Positions 23,153 through 33,086 of a stretch of 64,000 nucleotides of DNA are shown here, one piece after another. A program made the position numbers and the translations under genes. The DNA is from Isoetes taiwanensis. Its lineage: Eukaryota > Streptophyta > Lycopodiopsida > Isoetales > Isoetaceae. Position 1 is the first letter of the stretch; the number at the start of each line of letters is the position of its first letter. Below the pieces are notes generated by a model. The model saw only the letters and a program-made list of their open reading frames with translations, was not told the origin of the DNA and searched no databases. The stretch is taken from the NCBI GenBank assembly GCA_021234155.1, contig JAJEKV010000033.1, positions 3,699,454-3,763,453 on the forward strand, given 5' to 3'.

Positions 23153-23654
23153 GGTGGTTCATGTGTGAAGAGGGTGTAATCATTGTGATAATATCACACC
23201 ACTATGGTCTCTTCACCCACTGTAATATATATTGTAATGAGCCCATTTATAATTATAAGGTATCTCAAATCTAGTATTTTTTGGTGTTTAAGTAAACAAA
23301 TTGCTTAATTTTTGTTGGAATTTGTGATCTCTTGTCTACCCACCTAAGAAAATAGAGCCAAAATGTCTTGGTAAAGGAATTCACCCTCACGCGAAAAACT
23401 CTTATTTTGAGCCCCAAAACAGGGACTCGACTCGCTATCCGAGAAAATTGGGAGAAAGCTTGGATGCACACTAACGGACAAAAATTCGAATTAAGGACAG
23501 TTTTCGGGTCGGGGTGCTCCTTTTTGTGTAAAATAACAGGGTTCCGAAAAAAAATGGGAATGGAATGAGTCCCACTTTAATTAAATACGACTTAAGTCTC
23601 TTTGGAGCATCCATTAGATAAGCTACTCTTACTTATTGATTGAATGTTCCTTTG

Positions 23655-25291
23655 TTTACAACATTGGCTTGGCATCCATTCCATGAGAAGTTGTTTATCA
23701 ATGCATGTCTTGAAGGAAGCATTATACACTGGCTTGTTGGGTATGTTTAACTGGTTTTTGTTCTTATCCTGGTATTCTGGCCTATTCATTCAATATGTCT
23801 GTGTATAAATGCTATTGTAAGAGAGATGGGCGGGCCCCTTCTGATGTCATCACTCATAGATCAATATCCAGACAATAGCAGTCTGTTTAGGCTATATTAA
23901 TCTCTATTATTTGGTCCTTCACAATAGTTATGCTTGAGTGTCCATTAAACTTGACTTGTGGTATTATGAGATGCTTGGATGAGATAACCAAGATTACTTC
24001 TTCATTCCTGCTAAATGGATGCTAACAAATACAAGATCAGAAGTGTAACGAGAGACGTCCACTTCAAATCCAAGTTGAAATGTTTTAAGCTTTTCCTTGG
24101 CAAGATATGAAAGTGAAGACAAAAATAGACGTAAATGCCACTATGTATTATTGAGCATGTGAGTTTTATCAAATTGGACATGTCAAAGAGGACATGTATT
24201 ACATATGAAATGCATCTCTTCACACTGTCAAGTTTCTTCATTTATCATACAAAGCTAACTTGACGTTTATCATACAAAGCCCGAGCTGCTATGAGACGGT
24301 TTAGAGTGTCCTCTCATCAACTAAACATTGAAACATCTTGAACGATATACTATGAGATATGACGCATATTTTGTTATCTCTTATGTGAGACTTCATCCCG
24401 ATCAAAGCTTATCGGGTTCTTGGACCAAAAGTGGCACCATATTTTCAAGAAAGATCTGAATATGCCCAATATAATATAGATGTGAGCATATGCAAATGGG
24501 GAATCGTCTCGTTCTTTATCAATATGAGAAGAGTAACTAGAGCCAAGATTACATTGTCCTTGTGGACGTTTACTTGTCCCTAATGGAATACAAAAGGACA
24601 ACTTGATATTTTGCTCCTTCATCCAGGTGAATAACAGAGCCTCCTAATTTCCAATAGTTAGAATTTTAGATTAGTCAGTAGTTTGGAATATGTCTCTAGG
24701 TAACATTCTTATTTGCCTTCAACTTGTATATCTTACCTATGGTATTCAAAGCACTTATCCACTTCCTCCAGATGTTGATTGAATTAATTTTCCGATTGAT
24801 GCCCTCTCTCCCTCCCTTGGAGCATTTCGTTTTTGTGGTGTGCTGCCTTGTAGGACAGTTTGTATCACTGGCCTGCTTAGTCAACGTTATGCAATATATC
24901 TAACAATAGCCGTGAAAAATTGAACATGGAAAATAGGTCAGAGACCTTAATTGGCATACATATAGGTTGTGCGAGGTTGTGCAATATTATGCTTTCGGAG
25001 AATCCTCTCGTTTCCTTTTGAGCATTGCTTTTACCAGGCATGAAGTACCCCAAGGAGAGAGATCAAATGCCCATAATAGCAGTGTCTGGGATTTAGCTTA
25101 ACATCCATGGGCCATGTTCTTTGCAGGTATGCTTTTTGATTTGCATATACGCTATGATATGTGCACGTGCATTCTAACAAGTTTGTTTTATTTTACTTTC
25201 AAGTGGGACTAATGACCAGACTACAAAGTTATGGCGTAGAAGTCGCCCTGGTGATGCTAATCTTGTCAAATCCACTACAACCTATTTCTAG
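23655..25291 (+). pseudogene. Three exons of an FY/WDR33/Pfs2-like WD40 gene
   Basis: Exon a (23,655-23,740) encodes TTLAWHPFHEKLFINACLEG and IIHWLVG, ending at GG|GTATGT. Exon b (25,038-25,126), after TTTTACCAG, encodes HEVPQGERSNAHNSSVWDLA. Exon c (25,204-25,291), after TTTCAAG, encodes GTNDQTTKLWRRSRPGD and ends in TAG. Splice phases agree across both junctions. The order AWHPFHE, HWLVGHE.P, NSVWDLAWHP, SG.NDQTTKFW..RPGD is that of the last WD repeats of FY, a component of the pre-mRNA 3'-end processing complex. In exon b the Trp codon after WDLA is TAA and two bases are missing, so this copy is broken. Upstream WD repeats and the Pro-rich tail are absent. A LINE 3' end lies 30 bases downstream. 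Confidence 0.75.
23741..25037 (+). other. Long intron of the FY-like fragment
   Basis: About 1.3 kb between exon a and exon b. AT-rich, with no recognisable gene on either strand. Confidence 0.5.
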
Positions 25292-25322
25292 GTATGCACT
25301 AAAATGAAATGTTTTTCTGGTA

Positions 25323-25362
25323 GGAAGGAAGGAAGGAAGGAAGGTATTTTTATAGATCCACG
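25323..25362 (-). repeat. 3' end and (CTTC)n tail of LINE 1
   Basis: On the minus strand CGTGGATCTATAAAAATAC runs into five CTTC repeats. The same 3' box with other short-repeat tails is found at 36,426, 37,925 and 53,589. Confidence 0.7.
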
Positions 25363-26069
25363 AGACCAATCGGTCGGGGGACCCAATACAAAAGCGCGAC
25401 AAGCGGATTACTACCCTGGATTAAACCCCTCGGGTTTTCGAGGAAAAACCGTGGCGACAATCACCTCCGCGACAAACCTGTTCCAATATACGAAATGCAA
25501 AAACACACAAATATATACACCGATGTACCAGACCCGTGAGTGCCCGATTAAGCGGCAGCCGCTGGGCAACGCTTAATCAAGTAGATCCGGTACCTCGATG
25601 TACGCACCCCGTGAGCACATATTGACCCGCGGTGTTCATCAAGAAATGTAGGGGCAAGTCCGGCGAGAGAAGGGAACGATTCGGCCCGGATCCGACCGAA
25701 TCGCCGGGCAACTCGAAAGTGTGAGACTCCATCCTCAATGGCACCCGCTTGACGCCTTGACAGAGTCTGTCTCCAGCGGGCTCCCCAATCCACCGCCTAC
25801 CTCGACTGCGAAGATGGTGGGCACCTGCGGCTTAATGGAGGCAAATGAGTCCCGCTTTTTTGGGGGCACTGGAACGCAGTAGAGTCGGCGGCCCCGCCAA
25901 CGCTGGGTTGATGTGCTCCTTGTAATGGGCCGCTTTTGTCCTACTCTGGGGAGCCGGATCCCGGCTTGCTGAAGGAAGCGAAGTTTGGGTACTCCCAATG
26001 TGTTGTCACGATCGGGCTCTGGTCCACTGCCGACATGCGTGCTCCTGCGTCATAGTTTCTGGCTCACGG

Positions 26070-26940
26070 CCGTTTGATTATCCCACCGCTATGCAATGAA
26101 TTTAGAAGAAATCAAGTGGTGAACACGACGCACGGCCGAGTGGTTTGGAAGATGGTGTGCAACACGGCCGTGGTTAGTCGTGGCCACGCCGTTTTTTTAA
26201 GAAAACACGGTCGTATTTGTTTCCTTGCAACTGTAACAAGAGTTTTCATCTGTTGGCGCTATAGGAAGAAGACCCATCTCAAAGAAGACCCATCTGAAAG
26301 AAGAGCTGCTGTACCAATCTCAAAGAAGACCCATCTGAAAGAAGAGCCGATGTTGGCGCTACAAGAAGAAGACACATCTCAAAGATCAGTCTAATTGCTT
26401 TTTGTGTAGCAAAGTATAGGATTCTGGGAAACTTTACAATCATATTCAGCATGCTCCTATGTCTCAGGAAGAAACTGATCAAACTTCTTTTACCACTTTA
26501 GGGGCGAACTCTAGCACTTCCGATTCCTGTTGCGTTGCCAGATTCTGAGAGAATACTGTATCAGGTGAAGGATAGAATAGAATGGGTCCGACTTCGGTGG
26601 AAGAGTAGAATGGGTCTGGGAATAATAGAATGGGTTCCTTGGCCCGTTTCGCTGTTGGCGCCAACAGATTGTCCGGCAAATTGTTGGCAGTTTTCATTTG
26701 TGTAGATCATAGTTCGTAACTATGGTGTAGATTGTCCGGCAGAGACCTCAGGGCTTAACAATTAATTTTTTTTCATAATGATGTGATTTGTACATAATAT
26801 TTTCTGAGTTTATTTTTTCTTTTTCTAGGAATTTAAAGTATCTTTAAAGAATATTCCCGTGTTATCCGTTTCCGTGTTCCGTTGCCGTTTCCGTTTTCTA
26901 AAATTTGGGGACCCGTTGTGTTCCCCTGGCCGTGTTTCGT
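26070..26940. other. Probable insertion in the 3' part of LINE 1
   Basis: LINE-like coding fades at about 26,940 and GC-rich LINE-like sequence resumes below 26,070. The stretch between is AT-richer, with a repeated AAAGAAGACCCATCT word (26,270-26,390) and two copies of GATTGTCCGGCA (26,667 and 26,730). No gene is recognised and its ends are not defined. Confidence 0.35.
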
Positions 26941-26944
26941 AACT

Positions 26945-28740
26945 ATGCTGCACGTTCCATCTGACGAACCACTGATCTCTCTTACCCCTCCAACAGGCCC
27001 TGAGCCGCTGCGGGCCCATTGCCACGGCAGATAAGCCGGAAGTGGGGGGCCGAGCATCACCCCATATTAACCACTTTAGAAAATAGACGATGTGTCTATC
27101 AAGGGCTACCGTGAAGCGGCAAGAATCGAGTTTCTGCGGCAAAAAAATCGATAGGGGACTGAAGGTTTCACCCCAAGTGCCCGTGCCAAAATGCCTTACG
27201 CACTTTCGCTCCAAATCATTCCAGTCGCCAAAGAGGCGGCGGGGCCCCAAACCTCGACCCGTCTGAAGGACAAGGCTCGACCCGGTAATCAAATAGATGT
27301 GATTGATGGCCCCAATCATAGAGGTCTGCACTTATTTGTTATTCGCATGGCATAAAGCTTTCGACTGTCACCATAAGCGGATGGACACCTCCCATGAGGC
27401 GAGGAGGAACTCCACCCCTAGGTACTTGTAGGTGGGCGTGACCTCCACAATTCCGCACGCGCATGTGCCCCTGTGAGAATGTGTCTAGGGCATCCGGATG
27501 AGGCTTGCATAGCCAGGGGTGTGGGCGGAAGGTCAACATCGTCGCATAGATGAGCTTGCGGATGACACAGTGCAAAAGGCGTATGCCATCCCCCCACCAT
27601 GCTCGATAAGCCGGGCTCTAACCGGTCAATGTAGAGGCCAAAAGTGTTGGTGAGAGGGGCAGCCTGCGGACCACGATACTCTTGGTGAATGCTTGGCCCG
27701 TCGAGCATCTGCCAAAACAACTCTCATACAAACACGTATATGGCGTTACGCAAAGGCGGTGGCGGCCCGATTGATCTTGATCCCAGCCCATAGCTTTTCC
27801 CCGGGCCGTATCAAAAAGCACAAGTCCACAAAGCAGCAATACAAGTCATGTCGATGGTTTGGTACATCTTCAATCGGTGCCACGGTGTAAAGATATAGTC
27901 AATCGTTGAGTGGCGGGGTCTAAAGCACTGCTTGTGTGAGGGCTCGCACATCTAGCGCCTCTGCCCGGTAGTCAAGTTCTTTGCTTCGAGAATGCCCGCC
28001 ATGCGTTTGGCAAAATCTTGGCCCGACCATGATCGTCGATGGTGGCGGACGATTATTAGTGGGCCTGCCAGTGAATGGGGACAACCCTGCTTGTGGTCCA
28101 TTGTCGGGAAACCTTCTAATGCTCTTTCTGAAGCGGGGTAGTGAGGATCGGCACCGGTGGTTGCCACGCCCATTTGAGTAACTTCGGCTTGCATACCATG
28201 AGGCCGCTTTGCCTTCCCATTAGCCGGCCGTTGCGGGCCCTCCACAACATCCTCCTCGCGAGAACCAATGGGGGCCATCCTGTGGAGGTATGGGCGTCGC
28301 AGCGTCCTGGTGGGTCATAGAGTTCTTTGCAAAGTACCATTCCCACCGCCCTGGATGTGATGTCCCCTGTGGGTCGGGCTGGCCTTGAAGCACTCTGCCA
28401 AAAGGTTCGAGGATGAGTGTCCGTGAGCGCGATCTTGTGTGGTGGCACAAAGCGGTGCTGGATCGGAATGTAATGTGGAAAGCTGGCGCTTGCGTTCTTT
28501 ACACTCTGCATCAAAACACCGGTTACGGGAAATGTTGATGTCCCTGAGCGGCGACCGGGGGATCATCCAAAGCACTGTCCATTTGCATCCCGCAATAGCT
28601 CGATCCAGCGAATTGCTTGGCGAGGCGTCCATGAGCATCTCGGCGTAGTCCTCTGCTCATCATAATCCGATCATAATCGAGGATGGCGGGGGGCATAGTG
28701 GACATATCTTGTGCAACTACGAGCACATAGTCCACCACAC
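26945..28740 (-). pseudogene. LINE 1 reverse transcriptase region
   Basis: Minus-strand fragments in order: CFDAECKERKRQL near 28,510 (linker after the endonuclease), RPRHSTIDYIFTPWHRL near 27,910-27,860, FWQMLDGPSIHQEYRG and NTFGLYIDRLEPGL at 27,720-27,600, and KLIYA then DDVDL at 27,560-27,530, the catalytic YADDV box split by a one-base deletion. After it come TYKYLGVEFL at about 27,430-27,405 and FGDWNDLERKCVRHF near 27,220. These are RT blocks 0 to 7 of an L1-like element. The frameshift in the active site shows that it is dead. Confidence 0.8.
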
Positions 28741-28939
28741 TAGACCCTCCCCACGATTGTCACTGTCTGCCCGGTGCACTTGCGAGGCGGGCCACCGTGG
28801 CGAGGCCATTTACAAATTATCAAGTCAAAAATACCACATAGCGAGAGCAACCGCTGCACAAAGCGAGTGACCGGCTGTCATCCGATCCTCATGGCGGGTT
28901 GTCTCTGCGGGGCGTGAAGTGAGGACATCGTCGTGAGGG

Positions 28940-29440
28940 TCAAGTCTCATGGGCTGCTCTACTCACCCTCCCGTGCATTGAAATCCCCAAGAAGGACGAC
29001 CTACCCAACCAACCACCATCTTGTATGTCATCATATAGATCGACATAAGGGTCCATCCTATCCGCGACCCGAGTGGCTGCGATAGAAGGTGCTCTCTCGT
29101 GAGGGAAATAACAGTTAGGCCGTAAAAGAGGGTTGCCACTGGTATTATGCATACGAACCCACAAGTACTGGTTGTGTCTGTCTGTCTGTCTTCTGGAGGG
29201 TAACCGAATGTGCCAAGATTGTCCGGTAGTAGCAAGCAACCCCACCATGACCCCTCTGTCCTGTACAGGTATTGAAGGCCGAGAAATGTTGGTAACCCTA
29301 AGGATCAGTAGCTTTAGGCTCAAAGATGCTCCCATGTCTCCATGAGAAATATGAGATCCATATCGGCTGCCACGAGTTGAGATCCGTCCCCCTTCTGCCA
29401 AGGGAAGCCTCGACAATTCCATGAAACCACCTGGAGGCAC
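28940..29440 (-). pseudogene. LINE 1 AP-type endonuclease
   Basis: VVSWNCRGFPWQ at 29,433-29,395 is the N-terminal W-N-x-R-G block. DRGVMVGLLATTGQSW at about 29,255 matches the GGVAIL-type strand, and CYFPHERAPS near 29,115 and DPYVDLYDDIQ near 29,045 follow. GDFNAR is at about 28,985-28,968. These are the EEP/APE fold landmarks in the right order. The family nicks target DNA to prime reverse transcription. Several frameshifts; not functional. Confidence 0.85.
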
Positions 29441-29835
29441 AATTCCTATTTGTCAGCAGCAGTGGTATGCGCAGCCTGAGTCGCGGGGGGAGGACGGGAA
29501 GCAGAGGCTGAGTGAGAAGTAGATGGAGCGGGGCTGACATGTGGTGAGAGGCGTGGGTCGTGAGGGAGGCGGGGAGTAGGGCGGGGAAGGGGGCTGTGTA
29601 GGAGAAGCGAAGCGGGGGCCACGTTCAGCTACGATTGGGGATCACGGGGTCCGCACTGGCGATGCTTGGTAGGCGGAAAATGTGCATCTGCCCCGAACCA
29701 ATCCTCAAGGCACCCCTTGGTGGCGGATGCCTCGACCGACAAGCTCCTATTTACGTGCCTCACAGTGCGGGTGTGAGGTCCCTGTCCCGCATCGAGGGGA
29801 CGCCCCTTGACATCTTGCCACGGCGCAATATGGCA

Positions 29836-30098
29836 TCACGCGCACACAGCATCCGCAACCGCGAATATGACAATGCGGTTACGACCCGGACGCTGAGCCC
29901 CATGGCGGGCTGCTCGGGAAATGTGAACTGGCCCAGGGAACGTCATCCGATCGAGAATGTGTGTTAGGATGTTGTGGGCGAGACTCTCCCCCTCCTCTTC
30001 TGGCGTGCCCCGGACTACCAGATTGTGGCCTCTCCGTCTGCACTCTTGGAGTTCTGCGGCCTGCGGGTCAAAGGTGGGCGAGGGCCGGGGCCTGTTCT
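29836..30098 (-). pseudogene. LINE 1 ORF1, RRM-like C-terminal part
   Basis: The frame NRPRPSPTFDPQAAELQECR then GHNLVVRGTPEEEGESL and RNRIVIFAVADAVCA is the RNA-binding fold of L1 ORF1-type proteins (LVVRG.PE..ES and V.FA..DAV). Its 5' side is cut at 30,098 by a Copia LTR, and the missing coiled-coil part is at 32,296-32,715 on the other strand. Confidence 0.7.
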
Positions 30099-30419
30099 TG
30101 TCAAGGTTGCACCAAGAAAGGGAGAGAAGGGGATGCACACCAATATCCGAGAGCGCAAGCTCCCAAAACAAAAGGCAAATTAGAATTGTATTCAATGTAT
30201 GTGAGAATACAAGATATACAAAGGGCAGGCAATATTAATTGCTCCCGTCACCAACCACTCCTAATTATGCCGTAGCTAATTATGACAAGTGGTGGGTCGT
30301 TGCTAGACTCTGATAAGGTGCTTACTCAGCACTTATGTGCTGAGTGCTATAAGTGCTGTAAGTGCTGATACATCACGTCTCGCGGCAAGATGGTGATCTC
30401 GATATCATATATCTCGACA
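30099..30419 (-). repeat. 3' LTR of Copia 2 (321 bp)
   Basis: On the minus strand it starts TGTCGAGATATATG at 30,419 and ends CCTTGACA at 30,099. It is the inverted copy of 32,716-33,036; I count three differences in 321 positions. Outside its end lies AGAAC (minus strand, 30,098-30,094). Confidence 0.9.
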
Positions 30420-30430
30420 CTCCTCCTTGA
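30420..30430 (-). promoter_or_regulatory. Polypurine tract of Copia 2
   Basis: On the minus strand CAAGGAGGAG directly precedes the LTR start TGTCGAG, the position of the plus-strand primer in LTR elements. Confidence 0.7.
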
Positions 30431-30479
30431 TGAGAGGTCACCATCTCCATGCTCAACCTCCTCCTCCTGGAGATGAGAT

Positions 30480-32295
30480 CTAGAATCTATCAAGACCAAT
30501 ACCAAGTCGATGTCGCTCAAAGAGTTCTCGAGCCAAAGGCTTAGTCAAGAGATCTGCAGTATTGTCCCGTGTAGGAACATGCTCAATCTGAACCTGTTTA
30601 TCAGCCACAAGGTCCCTTACAAAATGATAATGCTTGGGAACATGCTTAGATTTTGGATGTCGAACTTCAGCTGAGCACCAATCAATGCCACCTTTGTTAT
30701 CCATGAGCATTCTTGCTTGGGCGAGAGTCGTTGCCCAATCTTAAGCAAGAAAGTCCTTGAAACTAATGATCTCACGGACTCTTTGTAGATGCTTTTGCAA
30801 CATACTCCGCCTGATGAAAGAAAGATACATGCCCTTGTTTCTTGCTGATCCAAGCAATGGCAGCATTGGCAAGCGAGAAAACAAATGCGGATGTGGACCG
30901 GAGTTGTCTATCACATCGCTAAGTGAGGAATCACTATATGTCGACAATGAGAAAGCATCACTATTCTTTGTGATATGTAAGGCCATAATCAGCGGTACCC
31001 TTTAAGTAGCGTAGAATGTGCTTGGCTTCCCAATGCTTATGACCCGGATCTCCACGAAATTTGGTTGAGGGCTATAACAAAGAAATGCAATATCGGTCTA
31101 CGTGCAAAACATGCAATACATGAGGCTGCCAATCAATTGCGAAATGGAACTTTTGCCATAGAAAGACGTTCAAAGATCAGGACTATGGACAATCTTTCTT
31201 AGTGAGAAGAGTACACACGAGTCATAGGAACTTTAGATGGATTGCAATCAGCCATGCCAAAGCGCCAAGCATTTCTTCAATGTACTTCTTTTTTGAGAGA
31301 TATGAAGAATCCCATTTTTCCTCGTCTCTTGCAATTTGTAAACCCAAACAATAGCGAGCTTCACCCTAAGTCTACAATTGGAAACTTAGCAGCAAGCTTT
31401 GTCTTGAATTCATCAATGTGCTCATTATTATTGCCTATGAGCAAGGAATCATCCACATACAAAGCAATGATGAGTAAGAACTTGCCTTGACGACGGATGT
31501 AGACATTAGAATCAGCCTCAATAGGCTGGAATCCTTGGTCTTTGAAGAAAGAATCTATGGTCTTGTACCAAGCACGTGATGCTTGCTTTAACCCATAAAG
31601 TGCCTTCGTCAATTTGCATACTAAATGCTCAGCACCAGCTTTGACATAACCCTGAGGTTACTTCATATATATTTCTTCATCAAGTTTGCCATTAAGAAAG
31701 GCTGTTTTGACATCTGCTTGATGAACCTCAAGATTATAATGAGCAGTAAATGCAAGAAGAATGCGAATGCTCATCATCTTGACCACTGGAGAAAATGTTT
31801 CCAAGTAATCAATGCCATATTGCTGGCTGAAACCCTGTGCAACCAAGCGTGCTTTGTAGCTGCTGATGGTGCCATCAGGATGGAACTTGCATTTGTAGAC
31901 CCATTTGTTACCAACAACCTTCCGATCACGAGGAAGAGGAATCAAATCCCAAGTGCCATTTTGAACAATAGAATCCATTTTGTGGTCCATTGCCTGCTGC
32001 CAATGAGGTGCAGCAGCACATGAAATAGCTTCACGATAGCTGGTGGGTTCACTGATAATAGCAGCACCACAAAACTCCATAATGCTGGGCATAATTTCAG
32101 CATAGAAAGCAAACCTTTGAGGAGGAAAACGTTTCCTTTTGCCTCGACCAAGTTCTCCTTCAACTCCTCCTTGATCAGGATGATCAAAATCACCTCCTGG
32201 ATCAGATGGGTCAAGATCTCCTCCTGGATCGGAGGTGTCAAGATCTACGCCGTGATCAGGAAACAGGGGTGCTGTAAGCACTGGGAAGCCACCAC
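30480..32295 (-). pseudogene. Copia 2 reverse transcriptase and RNase H
   Basis: The minus-strand frame from 32,295 starts in a linker (FPDHGVDLDTSDPGGDLDPS) and gives NGTWDLIPLPRDRKVVGNKW, YKARLVAQGFSQQYGIDY and KTAFLNGKLDEEIYMK, then a stop at about 31,658. The next frame has LTKALYGLKQASRAWY and IALYVDDSLLIGNN with the YVDD active site at about 31,450. RNase H follows with STYSDSSLSDV at about 30,930 and DNKGGIDWC to DNTADLLTKPLARELF (30,700-30,500). One stop and several frameshifts break an otherwise well preserved sequence. Typical Copia RT-RH order. Confidence 0.9.
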
Positions 32296-32715
32296 CATGG
32301 CACGGGGAGCGCAGGCCGCTCTTGCAGACAGCCAGACACAGCTTCGGGTCTTCAGAGTACGATCGGAGCAGCAAGCCCGGCTCTGGACGCCCGTGTGCTG
32401 GGGCTCGAGCACGCCCTCGCTACTCAGAGCCTGGAGCTCCAGGGGTTGCAGGCAGCCATCCATAGACAGGGCCAGGGTCTCCCTACCGAGGTTCATAGTC
32501 AGCTGCAGCAGTGCAGACAGGAGATGGCCAAGCAGCAGCAGGCCCTGCAAGAGCTGTGCTCCCGACTTCACAGGGCCGAGGACGCGGCTCAGACCGCTAC
32601 CCCGCAACCCCCCCAGTATGCACAGCCTGCACGCCGGGAGCCAGGACCACGCACTGCTGCCCTGCATTCAAGCCACCCCACGCCATCCCAACCACCACCA
32701 CCACCACCCCAGCAC
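32296..32715 (+). pseudogene. LINE 1 ORF1 coiled-coil part, inverted
   Basis: The frame starts MARGAQAALADSQTQLR and, after a frameshift, continues as LDARVLGLEHALATQSLELQ, then heptad-like sequence with QQCRQEMAKQQQALQELCSR and a Pro-rich end (PPPPPPQH). It stops exactly at the 5' LTR of Copia 2. The frame at the junction (CAG CAC) matches the frame of the RRM-like part at 30,098, so both belong to one ORF1. GC-rich codon use also matches the LINE and not the Copia. Confidence 0.65.
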
Positions 32716-33036
32716 TGTCGAGATATATGATATCGAGATCACCATCTTGCCGCTAGACGTGATGTATCAGCACTTACAGCACTTATAGCACTCAGCACAT
32801 AAGTGCTGAGTAAGCACCTTATCAGAGTCTAGCAACGGCCCACCACTTGTCATAATTAGCTACGGCATAATTAGGAGTGGTTGGTGACGGGAGCAATTAA
32901 TATTGCCTGCCCTTTGTATATCTTGTATTCTCACATACATTGAATACAATTCTAATTTGCCTTTTGTTTTGGGAGCTTGCGCTCTCGGATATTGGCGTGC
33001 ATCCCCTTCTCTCCCTTTCTTGGTGCAACCTTGACA
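32716..33036 (+). repeat. 5' LTR of Copia 2 (321 bp)
   Basis: Starts TGTCGAGATATATG and ends CCTTGACA with TG..CA termini; preceded by AGCAC (32,711-32,715), one base different from the AGAAC beside the other LTR. A run of AGCACTTA/TAAGTGCT words near 32,770-32,815 forms a hairpin, possibly part of the U3 region. TATATC near 32,915 precedes TTGTATTCTCACATACATTG, a possible transcription start region. Confidence 0.9.
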
Positions 33037-33048
33037 TGGTATCAGAGC
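33037..33048 (+). promoter_or_regulatory. Primer-binding site of Copia 2
   Basis: TGGTATCAGAGC immediately after the LTR is the perfect plant Copia site for initiator tRNA-Met. Confidence 0.95.
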
Positions 33049-33086
33049 ACTAGGTGTGCTGAGATTGATACAAGATCAACACAACA

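Larger units (their letters stand above)
19714..23594. mobile_element. 3.9-kb TIR element with structured interior
   Basis: The left end reads TAAGTCG, then ATTTAATTAAAGTGGGAC (19,714-19,738). The right end is its inverted copy with one extra base (23,569-23,594). The outer bases are too palindromic (CTTAAG-like) to fix the target duplication; TA is possible. Inside are a 300-base purine tract, a 340-base minisatellite, an array of hairpin units and one exon-like segment near the right end, but no transposase. Its right end lies 60 bases before an FY-like exon, so it probably inserted into an intron of that gene copy. The superfamily is not assigned. Confidence 0.6.

Noticed and set aside
27952-30275. 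Many overlapping plus-strand frames
   Set aside because: They are shadows of the GC-rich minus-strand LINE 1 ORFs.
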